DNA of 64,000 nucleotides from Enterococcus_C asini_A (GCF_031928785.1 NZ_JARQAL010000001.1), one strand, 5' to 3'. Shown: positions 1 through 8,909, counted from the stretch's first letter. Numbers and translations: made by a program. Notes: generated by a model from the sequence alone, not told the origin.

Positions 1-2
1 TA

Positions 3-122
3 ATGCAAGGAAAGAGAGATTCTTATTTAGAAAAGATGGCCTTTGTGTTAGAATCGGAAGAGATAGACAGAATTTTGTTAAGAAAAATAACATTTAAGGT
101 GAAGATAGATGAAGAAAATTAA
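3..122 (+). CDS. possible 3' end of an upstream gene (partial, uncertain)
   Basis: A reading frame is open from the left edge of the window to a TAA at 120-122. It overlaps the murA start by 14 bases and ends in a charged sequence (VLESEEIDRILLRKITFKVK). No family is recognised. It could be the tail of a gene upstream of murA or a chance frame; too little of it is visible to decide. Confidence 0.25.
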   Translation: MQGKRDSYLEKMAFVLESEEIDRILLRKITFKVKIDEEN

Positions 123-1368
123 GATACGTGGCGGTCGGCCTTTAAAAGGTGAAGTGACCATTAGCGGTGCCAAAAATAGTGCAGTAGCGTTGATTCCAGC
201 AGCTATTTTAGCGGATTCTCCCGTGACTTTAGAGGGGGTACCGGATATTCAAGACGTCCATTCTTTAATGGATATTTTAGCGATTATGGGGGTGAAAACC
301 ACCTTTAACAATAATACTTTAGTGATTGATCCCACTGAGTTGGTTTCCATTCCTATGCCTAGTGGTAAAATCAATAGCTTGCGCGCTTCTTATTATTTTA
401 TGGGGGCACTTTTAGGGCGCTTTGGCGAAGCGGTAGTCGGTTTACCAGGGGGCTGTTATTTAGGACCACGGCCCATTGATTTACATATTAAAGGCTTTGA
501 GATGCTAGGAGCCCAAGTGACCAATGAACACGGAGCCATGTATTTGCGTACCCCTGACAAAAAGCTTCATGGAGAACGGATCTTCCTTGATATGGTATCC
601 ATTGGAGCCACTATTAATATTATGTTGGCCGCAGTGAAAGCAGAAGGCAAGACGATTATCGAAAATGCTGCCCGGGAGCCTGAAATTATTGACGTGGCAA
701 CTTTATTAAACAATATGGGGGCTAAAATTCGTGGTGCAGGTACCAATGAAATCCGCATTGAAGGAGTAGAGAAACTTCACGGCTGTCGTCACTTTATCAT
801 CCCGGATCGCATTGAAGCAGGAACTTATTTAGCTATGGCCGCAGCGGTTGGCGAGGGTGTTAAAGTCAACAATGTGATTTATGAACACTTGGAAAGCTAC
901 ATTGCGAAATTGGAAGAATTAGGCGTACCAATGGAAATCAAAGAAGACAGTATCGAAGTTTTCCCAGTCAAAGAATTAAAGCCCGTAGTAGTGAAAACTT
1001 ATCCTTATCCCGGTTTTGCTACGGATTTGCAACAGCCAATTACCCCATTGTTAATGAAAGCCAAGGGTACTTCAGATGTCATCGATACCATTTATGCCAA
1101 ACGGGTAAATCACATTTCGGAAATGATCCGTATGGGAGCCGATGCCCAAATCGAAGGGAATATGGTGATGGTCAATGGTCCTACAAAACTCCATGGGGCA
1201 GAAGTAGAAGCCAGTGACTTACGAGCCGGAGCAGCTTTGGTGATTGCTGGATTAATGGCCGATGGTGAAACGACGATTACCAATGTGGAATATATTTTAA
1301 GAGGTTATGATCACATTATCGAAAAAATCACCGCTTTAGGCGGGGACATTGAGATGATTGAAGAATAA
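109..1368 (+). CDS. murA: UDP-N-acetylglucosamine 1-carboxyvinyltransferase (MurA)
   Basis: Catalyses the first committed step of peptidoglycan synthesis: transfer of enolpyruvate from PEP to UDP-GlcNAc in the cytoplasm. It is the fosfomycin target. The 419-aa length is normal for the family. The conserved Lys22-Asn23 pair is in ISGAKNS, and the catalytic, fosfomycin-alkylated cysteine is Cys116 in PGGCYLGPRPIDLH. The RBS AAGGTGA lies just before the ATG. It is followed by rho 18 bases later. Low-GC Gram-positives usually carry two MurA paralogues, and the copy next to rho is normally the second one (MurZ/MurA2/MurAB). That assignment is inferred from gene order, not from the sequence alone. 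Confidence 0.95.
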   Translation: MKKIKIRGGRPLKGEVTISGAKNSAVALIPAAILADSPVTLEGVPDIQDVHSLMDILAIMGVKTTFNNNTLVIDPTELVSIPMPSGKINSLRASYYFMGALLGRFGEAVVGLPGGCYLGPRPIDLHIKGFEMLGAQVTNEHGAMYLRTPDKKLHGERIFLDMVSIGATINIMLAAVKAEGKTIIENAAREPEIIDVATLLNNMGAKIRGAGTNEIRIEGVEKLHGCRHFIIPDRIEAGTYLAMAAAVGEGVKVNNVIYEHLESYIAKLEELGVPMEIKEDSIEVFPVKELKPVVVKTYPYPGFATDLQQPITPLLMKAKGTSDVIDTIYAKRVNHISEMIRMGADAQIEGNMVMVNGPTKLHGAEVEASDLRAGAALVIAGLMADGETTITNVEYILRGYDHIIEKITALGGDIEMIEE

Positions 1369-1386
1369 AAAAGAAAGGATACATTC

Positions 1387-2682
1387 ATGAGTGATTATCT
1401 AACAATGTCCGAGCTGGAGCATAAAACGTTAAAGGAAATCTATCGTTACGCTCAGGATTTCAAAATTCCTTATTACAGCCAGATGAACAAAAAAGAACTC
1501 TCCTTGGCGGTCATTCGCGCCCAAGCAGAGAAGCAAGGTTTTTATTATATGGAAGGTGTCTTGGATATTGTCGGTCAAGAAGGTTATGGTTTTTTGCGGC
1601 CGATAAACTTTGGTCCCAGTGCAGAAGATATTTATATTTCTTCTTCCCAAATCCGCCGCTTTGGTCTGCGAAATGGAGACAAAGTAGCCGGAAAAGCTCG
1701 CCCACCAAAAGAATCAGAACGCTACTACGGTTTGATGCATGTGGAAAGCGTCAATGGCAAAGACCCAGAAGAAGCCAAAGAACGCCCACATTTTCCTGCG
1801 TTAACTCCTTTATACCCCAACCAACAACTCAAGCTAGAAACTACTCGAGGCCGCTTAGCTACCCGGATGATGGATCTTTTTGCACCAGTAGGCTTTGGTC
1901 AGCGGGGCTTAATTGTGGCACCCCCAAAAGCTGGGAAAACCAGTATCATTAAAGAAATTGCCAATGGGATTACGGACAATTATCCTGATGTGGAATTGAT
2001 TGTTCTCTTGATTGACGAACGTCCAGAAGAAGTTACGGATTTAGAACGAAGTGTCAAAGGAGAAGTGGTTTCTTCCACCTTTGATTTGCAACCGCAAAAT
2101 CATACCCGAGTTTCCGAGTTAGTCTTAGAACGGGCCATGCGTTTAGTAGAAGACAAACGAGATGTAGTGATTTTAATGGACAGCTTAACCCGCCTTGCCC
2201 GGGCTTATAACTTAGTAGTCCCTCCTAGTGGCCGTACTTTAAGCGGGGGGATTGATCCTGCTGCTTTGTACAAGCCTAAGAAATTTTTCGGTGCCGCCCG
2301 AAATATTGAAGAAGGTGGCAGCTTAACGATTTTAGCAACTGCCTTAGTGGACACCGGCAGTCGCATGGATGATGTGATTTACGAAGAATTCAAAGGGACT
2401 GGCAATATGGAACTCCATTTATCCCGGGAACTAGCAGAACGTCGTATCTTCCCAGCCATCGACATCAAACGCTCTGGCACCCGCAAAGAAGAACTGCTCA
2501 TGAGCGAAAGCCAATTAGAAGAAACATGGAAATTACGAAACCAGATGAACGGGGATGCTCTGGAGTACACAGAACAATTCCGTAATTTGTTGAAGAATAC
2601 TAAGAACAACCAAGAGTTGATAGATTCTATTAAAGATTTGACGATTAAAAGTACCCCTCGCAGAAATCAAAAAAGGTCATAA
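1387..2682 (+). CDS. rho: transcription termination factor Rho
   Basis: A hexameric RNA-dependent ATPase/helicase that terminates untranslated transcripts. The 431-aa protein has an N-terminal Rho domain (about 5-45), a cold-shock-like RNA-binding domain (about 54-125), a Walker A motif (APPKAGKTS, about 178-186) and a Walker B with Rho hallmark (VILMDSLTRLARAYN). The C-terminal R-loop and Q-loop region is intact. The gene follows murA with an 18-base gap and probably shares its transcript; rpmE2 behind it has its own promoter. Nothing is missing or unusual. Confidence 0.97.
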   Translation: MSDYLTMSELEHKTLKEIYRYAQDFKIPYYSQMNKKELSLAVIRAQAEKQGFYYMEGVLDIVGQEGYGFLRPINFGPSAEDIYISSSQIRRFGLRNGDKVAGKARPPKESERYYGLMHVESVNGKDPEEAKERPHFPALTPLYPNQQLKLETTRGRLATRMMDLFAPVGFGQRGLIVAPPKAGKTSIIKEIANGITDNYPDVELIVLLIDERPEEVTDLERSVKGEVVSSTFDLQPQNHTRVSELVLERAMRLVEDKRDVVILMDSLTRLARAYNLVVPPSGRTLSGGIDPAALYKPKKFFGAARNIEEGGSLTILATALVDTGSRMDDVIYEEFKGTGNMELHLSRELAERRIFPAIDIKRSGTRKEELLMSESQLEETWKLRNQMNGDALEYTEQFRNLLKNTKNNQELIDSIKDLTIKSTPRRNQKRS

Positions 2683-2688
2683 AGATAA

Positions 2689-2717
2689 TTGCATCTGACT
2701 GTGAAACATGGTAAGAT
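2689..2717 (+). promoter_or_regulatory. promoter of rpmE2
   Basis: TTGCAT and TAAGAT are separated by 17 bases just after the rho stop. The leader (2718-2785) contains a short hairpin (CTCTGG at about 2741 pairing with CCAGGG) before the RBS AGGAGCG. Seen directly; not tested. Confidence 0.55.
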
Positions 2718-2785
2718 GTTCATGTTGTAAATTGACAAATAACTCTGGTGAAGCAAATGAGCCAGGGCAAAGGAGCGAACTAAAC

Positions 2786-3049
2786 ATGAAACAAGATATC
2801 CATCCGAATTACCATCCAGTAGTGTTTATGGATTCAACTACCGGTTTTAAATTCTTGTCTGGTTCTACTAAGAACTCTCAAGAAACAGTTGAATGGGAAG
2901 ACGGCAACACGTATCCATTGATCCGTGTCGAAGTAACATCTGACTCTCATCCATTCTACACTGGACGTCAAAAATTCACCCAAGCAGACGGACGTGTGGA
3001 CCGTTTCAACAAGAAATACGGTCTCAAAGACAAGAACGCTGCACAATAA
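2786..3049 (+). CDS. rpmE2: 50S ribosomal protein L31 type B
   Basis: A large-subunit ribosomal protein of 87 aa, starting MKQDIHPNYHPVVF. The start is the ATG preceded by AGGAGCG at 2771-2777; an upstream in-frame ATG at 2708 would add 26 residues that do not resemble L31 and lie in the promoter and leader. The sequence has no cysteines, so this is the zinc-free type B (C-minus) form, which in Firmicutes often replaces the zinc-binding paralogue during zinc limitation. No Zur-like palindrome was recognised upstream, so here it may simply be the standard L31. Confidence 0.95.
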   Translation: MKQDIHPNYHPVVFMDSTTGFKFLSGSTKNSQETVEWEDGNTYPLIRVEVTSDSHPFYTGRQKFTQADGRVDRFNKKYGLKDKNAAQ

Positions 3050-3076
3050 GAAAAACGCTGATATATCAACGTTTAG

Positions 3077-3109
3077 CAGATTCCATTTTAGAATGGGGTC
3101 TGTTTTTTT
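3077..3109 (+). terminator. intrinsic terminator after rpmE2
   Basis: An 11-bp stem with G-U pairs (CAGATTCCATT / AATGGGGTCTG) is followed by seven T residues. Confidence 0.85.
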
Positions 3110-3191
3110 GTTTTTGATCATATTTTTGACCTTTTGAGGTTATAAAGTTGGTATATTTTTTCGAAAAATTTCTAATGCACAAGAAAATACT

Positions 3192-3220
3192 TTGACTTTT
3201 TAATTTTCTCTCGATAAACT
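3192..3220 (+). promoter_or_regulatory. promoter of the small lipoprotein gene
   Basis: TTGACT, a 17-base spacer and TAAACT lie 30 bases upstream of the start codon at 3250, in AT-rich DNA. Confidence 0.5.
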
Positions 3221-3249
3221 AAAATAAACTGTCTATATGAGGATTTATA

Positions 3250-3555
3250 ATGAGAAAAGCCAGAAATCAGCTCTTTTTAATTTTGTTATTATTGTTAATA
3301 AGCGCATGTACTAGGAGAAATTCCAGTGAGTCTACAGGTACAATTACAGAAATTAGAGAAAATACGGTTACGATTTTAACCGATGATTACAAAAAAGAAA
3401 ATGGTAATCAAGAAGTAGGAGATTTGTCTTTTACTTGGGACCAAACAAGAAATTTAAAAGTCGGCGAAAAAATAAAATTTTATAGTGAAGGACCGGCGGC
3501 AACAACTTTTCCCGCAACTGTAACGGTCACAGAAGTGGAAAAATTAGCAAAGTGA
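3250..3555 (+). CDS. small predicted lipoprotein
   Basis: A 101-aa protein with a classic lipoprotein signal: positive N-terminus (MRKARNQ), a Leu/Ile-rich helix and lipobox LISAC with the acylated cysteine at residue 20. The mature part (about 80 residues) is Thr- and Val-rich with alternating beta-like segments (TGTITEIRENTVTIL and KVGEKIKFYSEG), suggesting a small beta-barrel of the DUF3221/OB type. It is expected to be anchored to the outer face of the membrane. No function can be assigned. It appears to be a single-gene unit with its own promoter. Confidence 0.75.
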   Translation: MRKARNQLFLILLLLLISACTRRNSSESTGTITEIRENTVTILTDDYKKENGNQEVGDLSFTWDQTRNLKVGEKIKFYSEGPAATTFPATVTVTEVEKLAK

Positions 3556-3697
3556 AATTTTAGTGCTTAGCTGTGAGAATTTAGGCTATTGTAGAGGATA
3601 TCTTTTCGAAATTATGTTTAAGATTGATTGAATGGACAAGCTAAACTTTGTGAAGAATAAGTAGAAAAATTCATAAGAAATAGTAAGGTGACATAAA

Positions 3698-4555
3698 ATG
3701 AAACCTAAAATCGAATTACTTTTTACCTTAGATGAAGGCTATATACGACCACTTAAAGTGGCATTGCTTTCGATTTATGAAAACAATCCCTATCAATCTT
3801 TTCGCATTTGGCTAGTGCATGAACGAATTTCTTCGGAAAGTTTAGCTTCTTTACGTGTTTTTGCTGAAGATTTGGCTTTTGAATTTCAAGTAGTGAAAGT
3901 TGATGGCAGTAACTGGGAGAGTGCCCCTACTGTGGCGAGATATCCAAAAGAAATGTATTTTCGTCTTTTGGCTGGAGAAATCTTGCCTGAGGAAATCACG
4001 AAAGTTTTATATTTGGATCCAGATATTTTAGTAATCAATTCATTAGAGGAGTTGTGGAATCTTGATATAGAGAATTATTTAATAGCGGCTGCCACCCATA
4101 TCGGTCTTCTTGATGTCGCTACTCCTTTAAATAAAGTTCGCTTGGATTTAGACCATGCTTATTACAATTCTGGCATCATGCTACTGAACTTAGAACAAGC
4201 TAGAGAAAAAGTAAAATGGACGGATATCAGTCAAGTAATTCAAAAATATAATCATTATTTGTTATTACCAGATCAAGATATTTTAAACTATCTTTACGGC
4301 AAATACGCAATAACAATTCCCGAAGAAAAATGGAATTACGATGCACGAATGTACACGAAATATTTGGCTCGCAGTCTAAATAAGAAAGATATTCATTGGG
4401 TGATGGACAATACCTCGATTCTTCATTTTTGTGGAAAGCCTAAACCTTGGGATAAAAAACATGATAATCGTTTTACCGCATTGTATGCGAGCTACCAAAA
4501 ACGAGCTGAGCTACTTGAAGAAAGAATCCAGAAGATGGTTGAAAAAGAGAAGTAG
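3698..4555 (+). CDS. GT8-family glycosyltransferase
   Basis: A 285-aa glycosyltransferase of family 8, the LgtC/GspA-like group of retaining galactosyl- or glucosyltransferases. The N-terminal Rossmann part starts ELLFTLDEGYI. The metal- and nucleotide-binding DxD motif is in LYLDPDILVINSLEELW, the substrate region follows (YYNSGIMLLNL), and a conserved C-terminal block reads ILHFCGKPKPW. It has no signal peptide or membrane span and is presumably cytoplasmic, decorating lipids, teichoic acid or cell-wall precursors. It stands alone, without neighbouring polysaccharide genes, so the acceptor cannot be inferred. Confidence 0.85.
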   Translation: MKPKIELLFTLDEGYIRPLKVALLSIYENNPYQSFRIWLVHERISSESLASLRVFAEDLAFEFQVVKVDGSNWESAPTVARYPKEMYFRLLAGEILPEEITKVLYLDPDILVINSLEELWNLDIENYLIAAATHIGLLDVATPLNKVRLDLDHAYYNSGIMLLNLEQAREKVKWTDISQVIQKYNHYLLLPDQDILNYLYGKYAITIPEEKWNYDARMYTKYLARSLNKKDIHWVMDNTSILHFCGKPKPWDKKHDNRFTALYASYQKRAELLEERIQKMVEKEK

Positions 4556-4609
4556 TAGTTGTAATACGAGGAGTCGTTTGTCATTAAAAGCCAATAAATC
4601 ATCCTTAAC

Positions 4610-4635
4610 GCAGGCCAACTCTGGTCTGCTTTTTT
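4610..4635 (+). terminator. intrinsic terminator after the GT8 gene
   Basis: GCAGGCCA pairs with TGGTCTGC (one G-U) around a 4-base loop, followed by six T. Confidence 0.8.
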
Positions 4636-4899
4636 ATACTCTCAAGTCTAGCTATATTTGACTTCACGAATTCATGTAGCCTTTCTTAAGTGTGAAGCTT
4701 TCTAGGGGAGTTGTAGTTTTTCGTAGAATGAAGCATGTGCTTTTTGTGTAGTTTTTATGCTTAACTTTTTTAGATTTTTAAACAGAAAAGAATACTCATT
4801 TTTTAATGGGAGAGCTTTTGCAGTGAGATTTACATTTCTCAGTTGCAGGAACACCTTCAGCGTGCTAGTATAAAACCATTCAAAATTAGGAGGTCTTTC

Positions 4900-5376
4900 A
4901 TGAGCTGGAATCAAAAGCAAAAAAAAGAAGCCTATGAGCTGTTATTATTGCAACAAACCGGATTGTTAGAAGCAGAAGACAACTGGTTAGCAAATTTGGC
5001 TAACTCTTCGGCTTTATTAAATCAAACGTTGAAAGAAACGGTCTTTGCTGGTTATTATTTATTCGATGGTAACGAGCTAATCCTTGGACCATTTCAAGGA
5101 AAGGTCTCTTGTACGCGGATAAAATTGGGCAAAGGCGTTTGTGGTGAGAGTGCCGCTAAAGAAGAAACTATGATCGTGCCCAATGTGAAAGAACACGCCA
5201 ACTATATTTCTTGTGATGGAGCAGCCATGTCAGAAATTGTAGTACCCATGGTGAAGGATGACCAGTTAATTGGCGTTTTAGATATTGATGCCGGTGTGGT
5301 AGAAATGTATGACGAGATTGATCAAGAATTCTTAGAAAAATATGTGGAAATTTTATTAAATACTTACAAACACTAA
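4900..5376 (+). CDS. msrC: free methionine-(R)-sulfoxide reductase (GAF domain)
   Basis: Reduces free Met-R-sulfoxide with thioredoxin as donor; a cytoplasmic oxidative-damage repair enzyme. The 158-aa protein is essentially one GAF domain. The three cysteines of the fRMsr family are present: Cys71 (KVSCTR), Cys81 (GKGVCGES) and Cys105 (YISCDG). The start is the ATG after a near-perfect RBS (AGGAGG at 4888-4893); a longer upstream frame exists but lacks an RBS. Monocistronic, with its own terminator. Nothing is odd apart from about 240 bases of empty upstream DNA. Confidence 0.92.
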   Translation: MSWNQKQKKEAYELLLLQQTGLLEAEDNWLANLANSSALLNQTLKETVFAGYYLFDGNELILGPFQGKVSCTRIKLGKGVCGESAAKEETMIVPNVKEHANYISCDGAAMSEIVVPMVKDDQLIGVLDIDAGVVEMYDEIDQEFLEKYVEILLNTYKH

Positions 5377-5413
5377 AAATCGTGGTGCGGAACTTTCCGC
5401 TCACGATTTTTTT
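5376..5413 (+). terminator. intrinsic terminator after msrC
   Basis: A long hairpin (AAATCGTG..TGCGG / CCGC..CACGATTT) followed by a run of T. Confidence 0.85.
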
Positions 5414-5774
5414 GTAGATTCAGTTTTACGAACTAGCTCTCTTCGGAATTAAGTCAAAAACGATTATTGATAAGGAGCATTGGTGCCGACTTTTCCTTAA
5501 TTATTAGGAGTTAAACGAGTTCCTTAAACTTTCTTGTTACGCCATTGTAAGGTAAATAAGTTGTCTTTCAACAGAAAGGACTCTTCACATTGTTCCTATA
5601 TTTTGTCGCTACTGAAAATGTTTACTAGCATAATACACGTAATTTCAACCGAAAAGAAACAGAAGTTATCTTTATTGTTAAAAAATAATAATAAATAAAT
5701 GAGAATATTCCTTGACGTTTATCATTATAGAATGCTATTATAAGATTACAAAATGATTAAAACGAGGTGAAGGT
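5414..5774. other. intergenic region with one promoter
   Basis: About 360 bases with no credible gene. The only signal seen is a promoter at 5712-5741 (TTGACG, 18-base spacer, TATTAT) serving the small gene that starts at 5775. The rest is featureless AT-rich sequence. Confidence 0.6.
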
Positions 5775-6002
5775 ATGAATCAAGAAACAATTCAACTAGG
5801 TCAAGCATATGAATGTCATCCCGTGGGATTGCAAAACCGTATCACCGGAGAAGTGATTAAAAAACTCGAACGCTGTGTGATTGTTAATGTGGAACGTTAT
5901 GATTATATTGATCACGATGAAATCCAAGAGCGTTGTGGTAAAGTTGTAGTTCGCTACGAAGAAATTTATGGTAAAGCTTTAGTTTCTTGTTTCTTTAGCT
6001 AA
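5775..6002 (+). CDS. small DUF2187-like (KOW-type) protein, copy 1
   Basis: A 75-aa protein with RBS GAGGTG before the ATG. The opening MNQETIQLGQAYECHPVGLQ and the beta-rich middle with ITGEV..VIVNVE resemble small DUF2187/YkvS-type proteins, which have a KOW/SH3-like barrel of unknown role. A second gene of the same kind lies at 33927-34145: both share the frame (IQ/T)(L/I)GQ.Y.C.PVGL.N...G.V......VVI.VE. Own promoter and terminator. The family assignment is by pattern only; the function is unknown. Confidence 0.75.
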   Translation: MNQETIQLGQAYECHPVGLQNRITGEVIKKLERCVIVNVERYDYIDHDEIQERCGKVVVRYEEIYGKALVSCFFS

Positions 6003-6081
6003 TTAAGCCTTGCAACTATTTGGAAAAACAGGAAACCAGATAGTGAAGTGAATCAGAAAAAACAATTCAATTTTAAAGCTA

Positions 6082-6120
6082 AAACGTCTCAAACTTTTTT
6101 GAAAAGTCTGAGGCGTTTTT
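6082..6120 (+). terminator. intrinsic terminator
   Basis: AAACGTCTCAAACTTTT pairs with AAAAGTCTGAGGCGTTT, followed by T residues. Confidence 0.85.
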
Positions 6121-6232
6121 GTGTAATGCCAATGGTGCAAGCCGTTCTTTGTATCATCATTCCTAGCTTATGCTTCTTCATCCCTTCTCTTTCTAGGAAT
6201 CAGAAATAAATTTGAGATTTTTCAGAAAGTTC

Positions 6233-6261
6233 TTGACAGCACTATTGGTGGTGAGTATGAT
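6233..6261 (+). promoter_or_regulatory. promoter of the T-box operon
   Basis: Consensus TTGACA (6233-6238), 17-base spacer and TATGAT (6256-6261), just before the T-box leader. Confidence 0.8.
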
Positions 6262-6267
6262 GATAAA

Positions 6268-6546
6268 CAATAAAAGATTTTTCCGTTGAATTGGAAAGTA
6301 GATTTGGATCCCTTTCAGAGAGACGCTGGGTGGTGGGAAGCGTTAAGGTGAGAAGAATTGAAAATGGCCAATGAGGAGCTTTTGGTGATAGGTAATCAAA
6401 AGCGGAGTGTCCACCGTTAAAAGGACCGCCGATCTCGCAAGTGCGACGTCGGGCAGAGGAGATGCTAAATCTCAAACAGAGGTGGTACCGCGTATTTACG
6501 CCCTCTTGTCAGTCTTTGATCGAAGACTGACAAGAGGGCGTTTTTT
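6268..6546 (+). promoter_or_regulatory. T-box riboswitch (Met specifier AUG) with leader terminator
   Basis: A tRNA-sensing leader that allows read-through when uncharged tRNA accumulates. The T-box sequence GGTGGTACCGCG is at 6481-6492. A GC-rich terminator hairpin with T-run follows at 6499-6546, and the T-box would pair with part of its 5' side region to form the antiterminator. In stem I, ATTGG (about 6289-6293) pairs with CCAAT (about 6368-6372), closing the specifier loop. Its 5' side has the AGTAGA motif and its 3' side reads GAAAATGG, with ATG at 6364-6366 as the most likely specifier codon. AUG fits the downstream Met/Cys genes. Other registers of the loop (AAU, UGG) are possible but fit worse. 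Confidence 0.9.
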
Positions 6547-6626
6547 GTGTATTTGATTTGAGTTTTTAATAAGTGGTTCAACAATCAGTAATCGCTATTG
6601 TGGAGTGATGAAAAGGAGGACGTAGG

Positions 6627-7814
6627 ATGGAAAAGCAAGTGTTTATTGAAACATACAGTCGAGAGCGCTGGGGGACTGATAGTCTCAAGTGGGATGGTGT
6701 CAAAGAACGCTATGGAAAAGCGGGATTATTACCGGTATGGGTGGCCGATATGGATTTTGCGGTACCGGAGTCTGTTCAAGAGGCACTGACAAAACGAGTG
6801 CAGGCCGGAATCTTTGGCTATAGTTTAGTACCTGCTGATTATGTGGCTTCTTACCAAGGTTGGCAAAACCGTCACTTTGGCACGCAGTTTCAAGCAGAGT
6901 GGCTGGTTTTTTCCACTGGCGTTGTTCAGGCGCTCTATGATCTTATCGAATGCTTTACTAACCTTGGGGACAGTGTGCTAGTGCAGTCACCGGTTTATTA
7001 TCCCTTTTATGAGGGAATCAACAATAAAAAACGCAATTTAGTTGTATCACCACTTCAAAAGACGGCTGGTGGCTATCAAATGGATCTGGCAAATTTCAAA
7101 GCACAGATTATTGAGAAGAAAGTAAAATTGTTTATTCTTTGTTCTCCTCATAATCCGGTGGGACGGGTCTGGACGGAGGAAGAATTGGCAGCAGTACTAG
7201 CAATTTGTCAGCAACAGGATGTATTGGTGGTCAGTGATGAAATTCACAGTGATTTCATTGCTCCAGGAAAACAGTTTGTGTCAGCCTTGAGTGTAGCAGA
7301 AAATCTAGAGAATTTAATTGTTTGCAATGCTCCCTCTAAGACGTTCAACATGGCTACATTGCTGAATGCCCATATTTGGATTCCATCTGAAAAAAGGCGG
7401 GCAACCTTTGCCCAATGGTCTCAACAGCAACGAGCCACAGAATACTCCAGTTTAGGACAATTGGCAGCCATGGTTGCTTATTGCACTGGGGATGAATGGT
7501 TTGCCGCGCTCAAGCAAGTCATCTGGGATAACGCGAATTATTTAGAAGAACGTTTCAAAGAAGAGTTACCTTTAGCAGAAGTTGCAGAACTTCAAGGCAC
7601 TTACTTATTATGGGTGAATCTTGGTAACTATCAGATTGCAGATCTTCCTCATTTCATGGAGTCAGCAGGGCTGGCAGTGGATTACGGTTCTTGGTTTGCC
7701 CCAGAGAGCGAGCAGTATATCCGTATTAATCTAGCTACCACTCCTGAACGAATTATTCAAGTTGCCGATCGTTTAGTCGAAGCTATTCAAAAACTACCGA
7801 AAGCAGGAATTTAA
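6627..7814 (+). CDS. patB: PLP-dependent C-S lyase, MalY/PatB family (cystathionine beta-lyase)
   Basis: A fold-type I aminotransferase-like enzyme that probably cleaves cystathionine to homocysteine, pyruvate and ammonia, or acts as a cysteine desulfhydrase. The 395-aa length is normal. Seen: NPV in LCSPHNPVGRVW (about 172-183), the cofactor Asp in VVSDEIHSDF (about 201-210), the PLP-binding Lys238 in NAPSKTFNMA, and a C-terminal substrate Arg in QYIRINLATT. The RBS AGGAGG is about 10 bases before the ATG. First gene after the T-box; the next gene begins 1 base after its stop. The choice between MetC-like and PatB-like activity is not resolvable by eye. Confidence 0.88.
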   Translation: MEKQVFIETYSRERWGTDSLKWDGVKERYGKAGLLPVWVADMDFAVPESVQEALTKRVQAGIFGYSLVPADYVASYQGWQNRHFGTQFQAEWLVFSTGVVQALYDLIECFTNLGDSVLVQSPVYYPFYEGINNKKRNLVVSPLQKTAGGYQMDLANFKAQIIEKKVKLFILCSPHNPVGRVWTEEELAAVLAICQQQDVLVVSDEIHSDFIAPGKQFVSALSVAENLENLIVCNAPSKTFNMATLLNAHIWIPSEKRRATFAQWSQQQRATEYSSLGQLAAMVAYCTGDEWFAALKQVIWDNANYLEERFKEELPLAEVAELQGTYLLWVNLGNYQIADLPHFMESAGLAVDYGSWFAPESEQYIRINLATTPERIIQVADRLVEAIQKLPKAGI

Positions 7815-7815
7815 T

Positions 7816-8907
7816 ATGAAAAAAGAAATCGCTACTATTTTAGCCCAATTAGGGAACCGGACAGATCAGCAGACTGGAGCGATTAGCGCCCCGATTTACC
7901 TCTCTACGACCTATGCTCATCCGAAATTTGGCGAAAGCACAGGATTTGATTATACCCGTACGAAAAATCCCACTCGCAGTATTTTGGAAGAAGGGCTGGC
8001 CCAATTAGAAGGCGGGGCTGGAGCGGTGGCAACTAGTTCTGGCATGAGTGCCATTCAATTAGCTTTTGCTTTGTTTCCTGTGGAGAGTCATTTCTTGGTT
8101 TCCCGTGATCTTTACGGGGGCAGTTATCGCTTCTTTCAAGAGTTAGAAACACAAGGAGTCGCTTTTTTTACTTATTTCACTGATTTAACAGATTTAAAAA
8201 AGCAGTTGAGCGCTGAAGTGTCAGCAGTCTTTCTTGAAACGCCGACTAATCCTTTAATGAATGTGACAGATATCAGTTCTGTAGCAAAACTTACCCAGGC
8301 AAACGACGCCTTATTACTAGTAGATAATACATTTTTGACGCCATTGCGCCAACAGCCTCTCTTAGACGGAGCAGATATCGTCATTCATTCTGGTACGAAA
8401 TTTTTAAGCGGGCACAATGATCTTTTAGCCGGTGTAGTAGTAGCCAAAGACCCAGTCCTTTATCAGCGTTTAGCCTTTCTAGCCAATACGACAGGACCTT
8501 GCTTAGGGAGTTTTGATAGCTGGTTGTTTATTCGTAGTCTTAAGACGTTTCCCATTCGCTTTGAAAAACAAGAAGAAAATGCCAAGAAATTGGTGGACTT
8601 TTTACAAGGCCATCCAGCGGTTAAGGAAGTGCTCTATCCAGGAGTTGGGGCGATGATTAGCTTCCGCTTGCAAGAGAAAACTCAAGTGCCAAAACTACTA
8701 CAGCGACTACAACTCATTTCTTTTGCAGAAAGTTTAGGGGGAGTAGAGACTCTGATTACGTATCCAACTACCCAGACCCATGCAGATATTCCTCAAGAAT
8801 TACGAGAAAGCTATGGCTTGACAGCGGATCTACTTCGACTATCAGTAGGAATTGAAGGGGTGAATGATTTGGTAGCTGATTTAGATCAAGCACTAAAGGA
8901 GGAGTGA
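7816..8907 (+). CDS. Cys/Met metabolism PLP enzyme (cystathionine gamma-synthase/lyase family)
   Basis: A trans-sulfuration enzyme of the MetB/MetC/MccB superfamily. Of the 363 residues, seen are the substrate and PLP motifs DYTRTKNPTR (about 45-54), SSGMSAI, LYGGSYRFF, ETPTNPLMNVTD, VDNTFLTP and the PLP lysine Lys195 in HSGTKFLSGHNDLLAG. It is about 15-17 residues shorter than usual: the segment that normally follows YPG (typically HPGHE-containing) is missing, so VLYPG runs directly into VGAMISF. The catalytic core is intact, so it is probably active. It could be a gamma-synthase, gamma-lyase or beta-lyase; with PatB-like upstream, gamma-synthase or gamma-lyase is the natural complement. 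Confidence 0.85.
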   Translation: MKKEIATILAQLGNRTDQQTGAISAPIYLSTTYAHPKFGESTGFDYTRTKNPTRSILEEGLAQLEGGAGAVATSSGMSAIQLAFALFPVESHFLVSRDLYGGSYRFFQELETQGVAFFTYFTDLTDLKKQLSAEVSAVFLETPTNPLMNVTDISSVAKLTQANDALLLVDNTFLTPLRQQPLLDGADIVIHSGTKFLSGHNDLLAGVVVAKDPVLYQRLAFLANTTGPCLGSFDSWLFIRSLKTFPIRFEKQEENAKKLVDFLQGHPAVKEVLYPGVGAMISFRLQEKTQVPKLLQRLQLISFAESLGGVETLITYPTTQTHADIPQELRESYGLTADLLRLSVGIEGVNDLVADLDQALKEE

Positions 8908-8909
8908 GG

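Noticed and set aside
4431..4661. 76-codon frame overlapping the end of the GT8 gene
   Set aside because: Overlaps a clear gene and runs into its terminator; no RBS.
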